From contig JAFEAQ010000006.1 in the NCBI GenBank assembly GCA_018266295.1, positions 310,001 through 374,000 on the forward strand: a stretch of 64,000 nt of DNA, read 5' to 3'. The notes beneath the pieces are model-generated. The model made no database searches and had not been told where the DNA came from. It saw only the letters and a list, made by a program, of their open reading frames with translations. Below are positions 42,779-51,747 of the stretch, piece by piece. Every line of letters begins with the position of its first letter. Positions within the stretch are counted from its first letter, which is position 1. Origin of the DNA: Bdellovibrionales bacterium (GTDB lineage: Bacteria; Bdellovibrionota; Bdellovibrionia; Bdellovibrionales; Bdellovibrionaceae). Position numbers and translations under genes: made by a program.

Positions 42779-44119
42779 TTAAGGATTCAGCAACGCCGCC
42801 TGGGCAGCTTGAAGAGCGGAGTAATCCAATTGCAATAATCGATCATTCTCTTCGCCGTCGACGCGTCCTACGAAATAGAGAGGCGAATCCGGTTGATCAG
42901 AGACATCGACGTGCTGAACGTGACTGACCTTTTTGCCGTTATAGCTGAGCTTCAAGAAAAGAGGCGGACGCTCGGGGTGATCCATTGAAATAACCCCAAT
43001 AGCCTTTTTGCAGGCCTCTGGATTTTCAGCACACCCTTCACCGACGCGTTCATGGAACAAAACCAGACGCAAACCCGCGTGATAGGCCGGATGTTTTTGA
43101 TAAACGTAGTCCGTCCCCAGAGCTCGGGTTGGGTCATTGAAAAAGGTTCTATTTTTGACTCTCACATCGTTGCCGCTGAACTCAAGATCATAGAAGCCAA
43201 CGCGCGCCACTTCCGTCTTCCCCATCTTTCCTTGCTCATGGAAGAAAATCTGCTGACCATCAGCACTCCACGTGGGGTGTTTGTCGGCATGATTTCCGAG
43301 ATACGTGGTCTGTCTTGTTTCGAAGTTGTAAAGGTAAATCCCCTGAGTCACAGGGCTCGGCATTTCCGCACCCGGTTGAACATAGAACGTCAGCCATTTT
43401 TGATCAGGCGACACTCGCGGATGCTCAAGGAAGGTCTTATCTGGCAAACCGAATGCGCGAGCATCCAGGGCTGAAACTCTTTTTCCATTTTTGTAAAAGC
43501 TGATGACGGAATGGTATCCAATCGGGTCCCACTCTTTTGTCTTAAGGTAGTTGATCACTGTTTTAGGCAATGAACTCGGTCGAAACTCCAGTTCACAGGC
43601 AACAATTTGATCCGCACTTCCGACGAACGCACCTTTAATAAAAAGATTCATGAGCGGTTTACCCAGCTTCGTTCCGAGGTCACTTGGTTCGTTCAACTTT
43701 TTAACAATGATATCGACCGGCGCCTTCCCAGCGAGGTCACTGATGGCCAGAATCGTTTTGCCATCAGGCGAAACCATGGGTGACTCCAGCGCTTTGCCTT
43801 TCATATTAATCACCGTGACGTGCCCGTCGTCGATTTTTAGCTGATTGATCTTCGCGCTGTCATCATTACTTTGTTTTTCAGTTTTTGCTTTATCGTCCTT
43901 AGCTTTCTCACTTGCCGGAGCTTGCGCTGAGGAATCGTGACCACTCATGATATGCTCACACGAGTTTGCCGCCGGACCGCGCGCAGAACTGCCATCAGCG
44001 CAAACGAGCCCCTCGGACTTGTGCGTTGTCGTCTCACTTGCACAAGCAGCCAGAAGGAGACTGGCGAACAGCACACTCATTTTCATATTTACGAAAGGGT
44101 ATTTTTGCTTAGCATGCAT
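42779..44119 (-). CDS. Lipoprotein with TolB-like (PD40) beta-propeller
   Basis: 446 residues from ATG 44119 (GAGG six bases upstream). A lipobox (LLAAC) ends the signal. A charged linker (about 60-90, rich in Lys, Asp, Ala and Ser) leads to propeller blades: VSPDGKTILAISD, VSPDQKWLTFYV and WSADGQQIFFHEQG have the PD40 pattern of TolB and dipeptidyl-peptidase propellers. No protease domain follows, so it is likely a scaffold or ligand-binding protein of the envelope. Confidence 0.82.
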   Translation of the reverse strand: MHAKQKYPFVNMKMSVLFASLLLAACASETTTHKSEGLVCADGSSARGPAANSCEHIMSGHDSSAQAPASEKAKDDKAKTEKQSNDDSAKINQLKIDDGHVTVINMKGKALESPMVSPDGKTILAISDLAGKAPVDIIVKKLNEPSDLGTKLGKPLMNLFIKGAFVGSADQIVACELEFRPSSLPKTVINYLKTKEWDPIGYHSVISFYKNGKRVSALDARAFGLPDKTFLEHPRVSPDQKWLTFYVQPGAEMPSPVTQGIYLYNFETRQTTYLGNHADKHPTWSADGQQIFFHEQGKMGKTEVARVGFYDLEFSGNDVRVKNRTFFNDPTRALGTDYVYQKHPAYHAGLRLVLFHERVGEGCAENPEACKKAIGVISMDHPERPPLFLKLSYNGKKVSHVQHVDVSDQPDSPLYFVGRVDGEENDRLLQLDYSALQAAQAALLNP

Positions 44120-44374
44120 TTCGATCCTCACAGGTTTGTATTTAGTAATAATACCTTAGGTGCTCAGGGCTAAAAAGCAGAAGCAAGTCTGGCTGGCCTG
44201 TCTCCGGGACGAACTTTTGGATGAAGCTCAAGGCTTCTGTCTAGCTCAGGTGTTCGAGAATATCAGCCCCTGATGCAGCGATCATAGGTTTCTCCCTATC
44301 ACAATGCTTGTGCTTATCAATTTTATTTATATCGAGCTTTCCCCTATTTTCCTTTCCAGCAAGGGAGGCGTTAT

Positions 44375-45016
44375 ATGAAACGCAGACAGTTTTTACAGAT
44401 CGGTGTTGGTTCTTTGATGGCAGCGGGTGTGGCTAAAGCCGCAGATGTGTGCGCTTTGACGCCGCAACAAACTGAAGGACCGTTTTATCCTGTGAAAGAT
44501 CAGGCAGATAAAGATTGGGATCTCACGCAAGTTGCAGGCCGCCGTGGCACTGCTCTCGGTGAAGTCATCTGGGTTGGCGGCATCGTCAGTGATCAAAACT
44601 GCGACCCCGTTGCCGGAGCTCTCGTAGAAATCTGGCAAGCTTGCGCCTCTGGAAAATATGATCATCCGCAAGATCCTAACACAGCCCCCCTCGATCCAAA
44701 TTTTCAGTACTGGGGAAAGGCGATCACAGATGCCAAGGGCCAGTATGTGTTTAAGACCATTAAGCCAGGTTCTTATCCCGCAGCACCGGGCTGGGTCCGC
44801 CCACCGCACATTCACTATAAAGTCACGAAGCTTGGATACATCGAACTCACAACACAGTTGTACTTTGCAGGCGATGCACTGAATAGCCGCGATGAAATTT
44901 TAAAAAGGCTTAAACCCACAGAGCAAGAACAAGTGGTTCGCCCGGTAGAAGTTCGCAATCAGCAAGGTGAACTTATTAAATGGGTCGACTTCTCATTACA
45001 AATTGAAAAACCATAA
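44375..45016 (+). CDS. Exported intradiol ring-cleavage dioxygenase-like protein
   Basis: 213 residues with a KRRQFLQIG twin-arginine-like motif and hydrophobic core (cleavage near AKA-AD). The non-haem Fe(III) ligands of intradiol enzymes are visible: Tyr95 (GKYDH), Tyr134 (GSYP), His145 and His147 (RPPHIHYKV). The closest known relatives are the beta chain of protocatechuate 3,4-dioxygenase and a branch of exported intradiol-like proteins. Substrate uncertain, since no catechol pathway genes are nearby. A second exported protein follows after 12 bases with GGAG. Confidence 0.88.
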   Translation: MKRRQFLQIGVGSLMAAGVAKAADVCALTPQQTEGPFYPVKDQADKDWDLTQVAGRRGTALGEVIWVGGIVSDQNCDPVAGALVEIWQACASGKYDHPQDPNTAPLDPNFQYWGKAITDAKGQYVFKTIKPGSYPAAPGWVRPPHIHYKVTKLGYIELTTQLYFAGDALNSRDEILKRLKPTEQEQVVRPVEVRNQQGELIKWVDFSLQIEKP

Positions 45017-45028
45017 AAGGAGAATTTT

Positions 45029-45487
45029 ATGAAATACTTTACAGTTTTATTGACGCTATTTTTTGTGAATCTAGCTTCTGCAGCTACAAAATCCAAGGAA
45101 ACTTCTCTCCTCGTAGGCAGAGTGAACGAGGCTATTTCCATTACTTCCCACATGGACCATTTGCGAGCGTACCCAGATCCTGTTTGGCAGGTAGAGGTCA
45201 AAGCGCAAGTGAATCAGCAAGTGACTGTGCTGAAGTCTGCAGAGTTCGATAGCCTTGCCGAAGCCGAAGAGCTCCAGACACGATTGCAAGAGATCGTCCT
45301 CATGCACTTCAATTATCTGCCGGTAAAGCTCACGAAGACTGAAACTGAAATATCGGTTTACTGTACGATTATTACAACCACGGCCATTGAAGCTGAGGTT
45401 CGAGATCTTCCCGACACTCAGCCCGCAATCATACTCAACGGAAAAAACTCAACGAGCCATTACGACGAACGGTGTGCTGACTTCTAA
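45029..45487 (+). CDS. Small exported protein, operon with intradiol dioxygenase
   Basis: 152 residues: signal peptide (cleavage near ASA-AT), then a soluble domain without known motifs, with two Cys (positions about 112 and 150). GGAGA ribosome site. It follows the dioxygenase gene by 12 bases. Stop overlaps by four bases with the stop of the convergent membrane protein gene. Not recognised. Confidence 0.72.
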   Translation: MKYFTVLLTLFFVNLASAATKSKETSLLVGRVNEAISITSHMDHLRAYPDPVWQVEVKAQVNQQVTVLKSAEFDSLAEAEELQTRLQEIVLMHFNYLPVKLTKTETEISVYCTIITTTAIEAEVRDLPDTQPAIILNGKNSTSHYDERCADF

Positions 45488-45939
45488 GAAGGTTTAACAG
45501 GGCCTTTACTTTTGAACTGCCGCCACAAATGGCGAATGATCAAAAAGTAAATGGGCGCTAGTGCCAGCAGAATTCCAAAAAGGACCCATTTTTTAATGGG
45601 TCTAAAGCTCAAGTCTTTCGCATCAATGGGATCTTTGAGGATGCTTGTGACAATGGGCTCGCACATGGTCGGGACGTTCCATTTGTTCACAACTTGGGCC
45701 AGGCAGTTCATTTTAAATGAAGCTGTCAGTGCTTGGACATCCGCTTCCGACTGAATTTGTATCCCGTCGCTATCATAGACCGGAGTGGTCTTCGGAGCCT
45801 TATTGACTTCATCAATAAGGGCGGTCATTTCCGCAAGGACTTTGTCTTTATGATTCGATTTTCGATAGATCTCGCCGAGGCTGAGAGTCAGACCGAGGAT
45901 ACACAAGACAAGGCTTAGGCGGAAAATGATTTTTTGCAC
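45484..45939 (-). CDS. Small membrane protein with two helices
   Basis: 151 residues: helix 1 about 5-23, an external domain of about 80 residues with two Cys (NCLA, MCEP), helix 2 about 115-137, and a basic tail RHLWRQFKSKG, so N-in/C-in is likely. Not recognised; no motif for an enzyme. Convergent with the small exported protein, four bases shared. Confidence 0.7.
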   Translation of the reverse strand: MQKIIFRLSLVLCILGLTLSLGEIYRKSNHKDKVLAEMTALIDEVNKAPKTTPVYDSDGIQIQSEADVQALTASFKMNCLAQVVNKWNVPTMCEPIVTSILKDPIDAKDLSFRPIKKWVLFGILLALAPIYFLIIRHLWRQFKSKGPVKPS

Positions 45940-46039
45940 CTAGAAAGTATAGGTTACCCGCGAGTCCCCTGTCTAAGGTTTTTCCGACCGGTCTTTCTAG
46001 CCTTTACATACAAAACATAAGCACCTAAAATCTTCGTAC

Positions 46040-46609
46040 ATGACCAGCCAGCCGATAAAGCCTTCTTATGACAAGATTAAATTTCCAGGGAAAATCCACC
46101 TCATCACGAACAATCAAGAGCTCGCCGTCATCGCCCCTGCCTTAAAATCGGCCACGGCGCTTGGATTTGACACGGAAACCAGAGCGAGCTTTAAAGTCGG
46201 CGAGATCTATCAAGTCGCACTCCTTCAATTGGCCACAGAACACGAGGCCTATCTGGTGAGACTCCATGGGATTACAGAGTTTCACTCCATCAAAGGTGTC
46301 TTCGAAGATCCGAACATTCTTAAAGTCGGTGCAGCGATCCGCGATGACATAAAAGCACTGCAGAAGCTTTTCAAGTTCACGCCCGAAAACTTTATTGAGC
46401 TTCAAACTGTCGCCAAAAACGCGAACCTCAAAAATTTGGGCCTTCGCGGAATGACAGAAGAAGTTTTGCAGGCAAGCCTGTCCAAGAGAGCGAAAACTTC
46501 TAACTGGGAAGTAAAGCAACTATCGGCCGATCAGATCATGTACGCAGCCACCGACGCTTGGATTGGCCTTAAGCTTTACCAAACCATCAACAGCAAGGTT
46601 TCTAAATAA
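46040..46609 (+). CDS. DEDDy 3'-5' exonuclease (RNase D / WRN-like exonuclease domain)
   Basis: 189 residues, cytosolic. Exo I is LGFDTETR, Exo II is in VGAAIRDDIKAL, and Exo III is YAATDAWIGLKLY, which puts it in the DEDDy class. It is a bare exonuclease domain without HRDC, so it could trim RNA 3' ends or process DNA. Bdellovibrio-like genomes carry such short forms. Start at ATG 46040; no strong ribosome site. Confidence 0.9.
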   Translation: MTSQPIKPSYDKIKFPGKIHLITNNQELAVIAPALKSATALGFDTETRASFKVGEIYQVALLQLATEHEAYLVRLHGITEFHSIKGVFEDPNILKVGAAIRDDIKALQKLFKFTPENFIELQTVAKNANLKNLGLRGMTEEVLQASLSKRAKTSNWEVKQLSADQIMYAATDAWIGLKLYQTINSKVSK

Positions 46610-46622
46610 AAAGCACTGATTG

Positions 46623-47228
46623 TTAGACGATCGCTTTTCGCAAAAAGACTGCAACCTCGCCTCGATCTAGGTCATCGTTCCTATAAAGCGAGAGGTCCAA
46701 TCCTTGAATTGTGAATCCAAATCTTTGGTAGAACTCGACCGCAGGAACATTCGTCGATTGAGTTTCGCAAAGCACTCCACGCAATCCTTCTTGCTTGGCT
46801 TTTCCTAGCGCCGCTTCGAGAAGCGCTTTTCCGATTCCTTGTCTTTGCAGATGAGGAGAGACTCCGAACTCACGGATGACGAGTGTTGAGTTCCAAGACT
46901 GAATTTCCCCTACAATGAACCCAACAAGTTCATTATTCACAAACGCACCATAAGAAGCCCCTTGGCGGGCGATGTCGTTATAGTGAACTAATGTTTCGGG
47001 ATTAGAATAATCGTGCTTCTTCACAAAAGGCACATCTAACTTCTTCAGTGTTAAAGAAAAGGTCGTTTCCCTCGGAGCTATTTTGTGACTTACCTGAAAT
47101 ACATAAGACGAAGAGTAGCCAGGAACAATGGCTTCCAACCTGTCATGAGTGATCGAAAAAATTGGCTGAATCAAATGCATGCTAGTTTCCATATTTGGCA
47201 CATCAATACCGTATTGTTTATGACCCAT
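46623..47228 (-). CDS. GNAT family N-acetyltransferase
   Basis: 201 residues. The acetyl-CoA loop is REFGVSPHLQRQGIGKALL (pattern V-x-P-x-x-Q-x-x-G-I-G-x-x-L), followed by CETQSTNVPAVEFYQRFGF. The first 60 residues are extra compared with minimal GNATs. Acceptor unknown. Convergent with the exonuclease gene, with 13 bases between the stops. Confidence 0.88.
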   Translation of the reverse strand: MGHKQYGIDVPNMETSMHLIQPIFSITHDRLEAIVPGYSSSYVFQVSHKIAPRETTFSLTLKKLDVPFVKKHDYSNPETLVHYNDIARQGASYGAFVNNELVGFIVGEIQSWNSTLVIREFGVSPHLQRQGIGKALLEAALGKAKQEGLRGVLCETQSTNVPAVEFYQRFGFTIQGLDLSLYRNDDLDRGEVAVFLRKAIV

Positions 47229-47291
47229 TAACTCTCATGTCATCTCACAATACAGTGATTTTTCCAAGTTATTGGAGTAACTTGAGCTCTC

Positions 47292-48104
47292 ATGGCAAAA
47301 TATCAATTACAACATCCTTTCTTCCTCTTAGGAATTCTCTTAGGCTTCCTCTTACTATCGTCAGTGAGTTCGAGTAAATCCTTCGCTGAAGCACCCGCAT
47401 TACCTCGCCCCGTCAGCATTATTACCGAAGATTGGCCCCCTCTGAACTACGCCGAAGACGGCGAGGTCAAAGGATTCGCCACCGAGGTCATTCGCCTTGT
47501 GATGAAAGAGATGAAGGTCGACGACCCGATCGTCGTTTTACCCGGCAATCGCGGTCTGAATGTTTTAGATCGAGGCCCCCGAGTTTTGTTTTACTCTTTC
47601 ATTCAGACTCCCGAGCGTAAAGATCTTTACAAATGGATTGGCCCGTTTGCCAACGAATCAATTTACCTCTACAAAAAAAGAGGCAGCAAATTACAAATCA
47701 AAACACTAGAAGACGCTAAAAAAGTCCACAGCGTTTGCTGCCGGGATGCCGGACTAGTGTTTAACTTTCTAAAAAAGGAAGGCTTTAAAAATCTCGATGT
47801 CGGCACCAACGCCACGAGCATCTATGTGAAAGCCATCCACGGACGTTGCGATCTCGCGGTGGGCGAACCCGCGGGCGGCGTCGATTATTGGCTCAAAAAA
47901 TCCAATTTATCGCCGGATTTGCTCGAGAGAACTTCAGTAAAAATCTCGGACTCACCTCTTTACTTTGCTGCCAGCAAAGATATTCCAGATGCTGAAATCC
48001 AAATCTGGCAACAAGCCCTTGATAAAGTAAAGACTACCAAAGTATACGAAAAGCTATATCGAGAATATCAAGGCACGATTCAAGCGCCCACACAGAAGAA
48101 ATAA
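47292..48104 (+). CDS. Periplasmic solute-binding protein (SBP family 3-like)
   Basis: 270 residues with a signal peptide (cleavage near SFA-EA). SIITEDWPPLNYAEDGEVKGF opens the binding lobe, and two-lobe architecture is visible through GPRVLFYSFIQTPER and DLAVGEPAGG. Belongs to the amino-acid-binding type (PF00497) but no transporter genes are adjacent, as in solitary binding proteins that feed a distant permease or a sensor. Contains vicinal Cys (SVCCRDAG). Confidence 0.83.
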   Translation: MAKYQLQHPFFLLGILLGFLLLSSVSSSKSFAEAPALPRPVSIITEDWPPLNYAEDGEVKGFATEVIRLVMKEMKVDDPIVVLPGNRGLNVLDRGPRVLFYSFIQTPERKDLYKWIGPFANESIYLYKKRGSKLQIKTLEDAKKVHSVCCRDAGLVFNFLKKEGFKNLDVGTNATSIYVKAIHGRCDLAVGEPAGGVDYWLKKSNLSPDLLERTSVKISDSPLYFAASKDIPDAEIQIWQQALDKVKTTKVYEKLYREYQGTIQAPTQKK

Positions 48105-48106
48105 TT

Positions 48107-48580
48107 CTATTTCAAATCTTTTTTCATCATTCGGTTGGTTGTAATAAAACCAGATTTTTCATAAAGCGCAATAGCTGCGGTATTATGGCCAAAAACATGC
48201 AACCCCACGGAAACGCATCCCAAGCGGCGAGCTTCTTCTTCCATAAGGTTCATTAATATCTTACCAAGTCCCTTACCGCGATTTTCCGCCTTTAATTCAA
48301 TGTCATATATAAAGGCATAAGGCTTATCACCATTCATCTTTTTCGCAATCCACAGAATTCCCGCGGAACTTTTTGTCCCACTATCCACGACTGTGAAAAG
48401 AAACTGATCCGGAGTCTGCAATCCTTGTGGAAGAAGTCTTTCAAAAGACTCTTTTGCAACCGTCATGGCATCTGTAGGACTAAGCCCCTCGCCCTTTTCT
48501 TTCTCCGCCGCATAATTATCGACCGAGTACTTCATATACTCGGCGAATTCCTGCTGATTCATTTTTCTAAGTTCAATCAT
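48107..48580 (-). CDS. GNAT family N-acetyltransferase
   Basis: 157 residues from ATG 48580; a start 10 codons earlier is possible. The acetyl-CoA motif is ENRGKGLGKILMNLMEEEA and the C-terminal block is GHNTAAIALYEKSGF, close to protein or small-molecule acetyltransferases. Convergent with the binding-protein gene, two bases apart, without terminator. Confidence 0.88.
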   Translation of the reverse strand: MIELRKMNQQEFAEYMKYSVDNYAAEKEKGEGLSPTDAMTVAKESFERLLPQGLQTPDQFLFTVVDSGTKSSAGILWIAKKMNGDKPYAFIYDIELKAENRGKGLGKILMNLMEEEARRLGCVSVGLHVFGHNTAAIALYEKSGFITTNRMMKKDLK

Positions 48581-48726
48581 GAAAAAATCATGGCCTAGAA
48601 AAGACACCAAGTCACATCAAAAACAAAACGGCGCAGGCTCTTCACCCACGCCGTCGCTAGTTCCCTGAACCCGAGTGGCACTATACGCACCTCGAGTGCG
48701 AATAGCGCTACTTGCTCCCGAAGGAC

Positions 48727-50226
48727 TTAAATGCGCGACTCGAGATACTCGATCAGCGCTTGTACCGGTTGACCGCTACCGCCCTGAGCACCTAGCGCGC
48801 CTTGGGCCTTGTCCGTCCATGCGTACACGTCTAAGTGAGCCCATTTTTTTCCGCGCACGAATTTTTGCAAGAAGAGCGCGGCCGTGATCGCGCCGCCGAA
48901 GCTGCCGCCAGAGTTTTTGAAATCAGCAAACGGCGAAGACAAATCGCCGAAGTATTTGTTAAATAAAGGCATGCGCCAGTTCAGATCGCCCGCACGAACA
49001 CCGGCTGAGTTCAATGAATCCGCCAGTTCGTCATCGTTCGAGAACAATCCCGCGATATCCGCGCCCAAGCCCACTTTAATCGCGCCCGTCAAAGTTGCAA
49101 CGTTGATCACGACTTCTGGTTCGTCAGCACCTTTTTGAGTAACAGCTACGTCCAAAGCATCGGCCAAAACCAAGCGGCCTTCCGCATCGGTGTTATCGAT
49201 TTCAACACTGAGACCGTTACGAGCGACACACACGTCACTTGGACGGAATGATTTCGCATCCACAGAGTTTTCAGCCAAAGCCATGTAGAAATCCACTGGC
49301 CCTGGATACTTAATATCCGCAACCCATGAAGCCAAGCCAAGAATGCTGGCAGCCCCGCCCATATCTTTTTTCATCAGGCGCATTGCTGCTGACGGCTTCA
49401 AATCCAAACCACCGGTATCAAACGTGATCCCTTTTCCGACGAAAGCAATCGGCTTTAAATTCGATTTTTTTCCGGTTGGACGATACTTAATGTGCAACAA
49501 GTAAGGACCAAACTCCGCCCCCTGACCTACACCCAAAATCAAACCGGCTTTTTCTTTTTCTAAGCGAGCTTTATCCCACACAGCGATTTTCATAGTCGCG
49601 GGGAATCCCATCTTCTTTGCAAAATCAACGAACGTCTTTGGATTCAGTTCATTCGGTGGCAAGTTCACCAAGTGACGAGCCACGTTCACAGCCATTGCAC
49701 GAGCTTGAGCTTGGTGCAAAGTACTCTTATCGAAATCACCGAGTGATTTCTGCACGTACACCTCAGGCCACTCTTGCGGTTTTTCTTCGAACACGGAGCG
49801 GAAGTTGTAAGAAGCGACTTCCATTCCCACCAAAGAACCCAGTTCGTGTTCGAAATCAGTGCCGATGTATTCGAGACGGATTTGCGTCAGCGCATGAGCT
49901 TTGAAGTGACCAAACAAAGCTCCGAACAAATCACGGCTAAATGCATAGTCGGATTCTTCTAAAAGACCTTGATGCTGAGGGTTCTCAGTTTTGCGACGAG
50001 GGCGAATGATCCAAACAGGGCCCTTGACACCGACAAAGAAAACCATTTCACGTTCGTTTTTCTTGAGGTCAGCAAGCTGCCAGTTCAATGCATGTTCTTC
50101 GGCGAGCGAGATGAATTTATTTTTATCATTCGTTCCCAAGTAATAAACATAGCCAATATTCGCGTTTTTAGGCGTTTTTGGCTCTTTTCCAACAACAAAA
50201 CTGTCCAACCAAGATTTAAATCGCAT
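48727..50226 (-). CDS. Leucyl aminopeptidase family (M17) peptidase
   Basis: Metal-dependent N-terminal exopeptidase of the cytosol. 499 residues: an N-terminal domain (1-170) less conserved, then the catalytic domain with FVGKGITFDTGGLDLKPS (Lys and Asp metal ligands), MKKDMGGAA, and the signature NTDAEGRLVLADAL with Asp/Glu ligands and the Arg. The family usually forms hexamers. The ribosome site GGGGTG lies ahead of ATG 50226. Confidence 0.92.
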   Translation of the reverse strand: MRFKSWLDSFVVGKEPKTPKNANIGYVYYLGTNDKNKFISLAEEHALNWQLADLKKNEREMVFFVGVKGPVWIIRPRRKTENPQHQGLLEESDYAFSRDLFGALFGHFKAHALTQIRLEYIGTDFEHELGSLVGMEVASYNFRSVFEEKPQEWPEVYVQKSLGDFDKSTLHQAQARAMAVNVARHLVNLPPNELNPKTFVDFAKKMGFPATMKIAVWDKARLEKEKAGLILGVGQGAEFGPYLLHIKYRPTGKKSNLKPIAFVGKGITFDTGGLDLKPSAAMRLMKKDMGGAASILGLASWVADIKYPGPVDFYMALAENSVDAKSFRPSDVCVARNGLSVEIDNTDAEGRLVLADALDVAVTQKGADEPEVVINVATLTGAIKVGLGADIAGLFSNDDELADSLNSAGVRAGDLNWRMPLFNKYFGDLSSPFADFKNSGGSFGGAITAALFLQKFVRGKKWAHLDVYAWTDKAQGALGAQGGSGQPVQALIEYLESRI

Positions 50227-50284
50227 GTGTCACCCCTAGAATTAGTTTGAGATTCTGCCACGATTTTTCTTACAATGTAAGAGT

Positions 50285-51319
50285 ATGGCGTGGTCTGAAG
50301 CCTTAAATATCAAATTTTGTTTTCTCAACGCAGAGAATCTCTTTCTGTTGTTTGACGAGGCTCCCACAGCGGAGGCCCTGAAACTGGATGAAACCAAGTG
50401 GCAGCGCCTCTCGACGTCGACCTATGAGAACAAGCCTTTGTCAAAATGCCTGGAACTGGCTAAGACGCTGAAAGACATCGATGCCGACATCGTCATGCTC
50501 TGCGAAGTCGGTGGAGTGGAATCCCTTAAGAATTTTAATGAATTGTTCTTAAATAACGCCTACTCCCCGATTTTGACGGAAGGCAACTCCAATCGGAATA
50601 TTGACGTGGGCTTTTTGATCCGCAAGAACATGCCGTTTTACTTTGACCTGCAGTCGAACAAAAACCGCCTGATCAATTATCTGTATCCCCACGAACGCAC
50701 GTCGATGGAGAACAACTACCCCGTGAACAGCGTCAAAAACCCGGCGACGAGCCATAAGTTTTCGCGCGACGTGGCAGAGTTGAGACTCTTTAAGAAGGAC
50801 GTCGAAAAACCGTTCCTTGGAATTTTGCTGACACATTTGAAATCCCGTCTTGATCCCGAAGGCATCGATCCAGGGGGCTTCGAGCGCCGCCAAGCCGAGC
50901 TCCAAGCGCTGATTGAAATCTATAAAGAGTTCGAAGCAAAACACGTGGGAACACCTGTGATGGTGGTGGGTGACTTCAACGGAAACGCCAGCCTGCAGAA
51001 CACCGATGAAGAATTCAAGGCGCTTTATGAGAAAACAGAACTTAAAGACGTACTTGAACTAAGTAATGTGACTACGGAAAACCGAGCAACTTTCTATCAG
51101 GTGCGATCTTCGAGCCGCACCGAGGGTCGTCAGATCGACTTCTGCTTCCTCTCGCCACTTTTGGCGACGGAGCTCAAACCAAATACCTCCTACGTCTATC
51201 GTTACAAAGATGAATTCGGCATGAGTGTTGGCATCCCAATGACATTGGACGCCAAAATGCGCCTACCTTCGGACCACTATCCGATCGTTTTTGAAATCGC
51301 CAATATGAAAATCTGGTGA
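50285..51319 (+). CDS. Endonuclease/exonuclease/phosphatase (EEP) family hydrolase
   Basis: 344 residues, cytosolic (no signal peptide). The EEP fold is shown by FLNAENLF (Asn), MLCEVGG (Glu metal ligand), LTHLKSR (His), VGDFNGNA (Asp/Asn) and SDHYPIV (terminal catalytic His). Relatives cleave DNA, phosphoinositides or sphingomyelin; without export signals a nuclease or phosphatase role inside the cell is more likely. ApaG follows 38 bases downstream. Confidence 0.88.
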   Translation: MAWSEALNIKFCFLNAENLFLLFDEAPTAEALKLDETKWQRLSTSTYENKPLSKCLELAKTLKDIDADIVMLCEVGGVESLKNFNELFLNNAYSPILTEGNSNRNIDVGFLIRKNMPFYFDLQSNKNRLINYLYPHERTSMENNYPVNSVKNPATSHKFSRDVAELRLFKKDVEKPFLGILLTHLKSRLDPEGIDPGGFERRQAELQALIEIYKEFEAKHVGTPVMVVGDFNGNASLQNTDEEFKALYEKTELKDVLELSNVTTENRATFYQVRSSSRTEGRQIDFCFLSPLLATELKPNTSYVYRYKDEFGMSVGIPMTLDAKMRLPSDHYPIVFEIANMKIW

Positions 51320-51357
51320 TTGACCAGCCTGGCATTCGACTTTAAATTGGCTATGTT

Positions 51358-51747
51358 ATGCCAATTCAGAAATCAACGACTCCTCATATTCAGGTGGATG
51401 TTACGGCGTCTTATGTTCCGGCGGAATCTCGCCCGGAGCAGAACTATCATTTTTTTGCTTACAAAATTAGCATTAAAAACACTGGCAGCCGCATGGCTCA
51501 ATTGATGAGCCGTCACTGGATTATCACCGACGGACTTGGCCGCACTGAAGATGTCCGCGGTCCGGGAGTGGTGGGATTGCAACCAAAGATCACACCTGGT
51601 CAAACTTTTGAGTACGAGAGCGCTTGCCCGCTGAGCACGTCTTCAGGTTCGATGAAGGGTTCGTATCAAATGGTCAGCGAAGAGGGCGAAACCTTCACGG
51701 TTGAAATCCCAGAATTCTATCTGATCGCACCTCAAGCTTTGCATTAA
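51358..51747 (+). CDS. apaG: ApaG domain protein
   Basis: 129 residues, a fibronectin-like single domain: VDVTASYVPAESRPEQNYHF, FAYKISIKNTG, LMSRHWIITDGLGR, VRGPGVVGLQPKITPGQTFEY, YESACPL and GSMKGSYQMV all match ApaG. The protein binds nucleotides such as pyrophosphate in some species and is linked to Co/Mg homeostasis. Its stop directly abuts the stop of the convergent exported protein gene. Confidence 0.95.
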   Translation: MPIQKSTTPHIQVDVTASYVPAESRPEQNYHFFAYKISIKNTGSRMAQLMSRHWIITDGLGRTEDVRGPGVVGLQPKITPGQTFEYESACPLSTSSGSMKGSYQMVSEEGETFTVEIPEFYLIAPQALH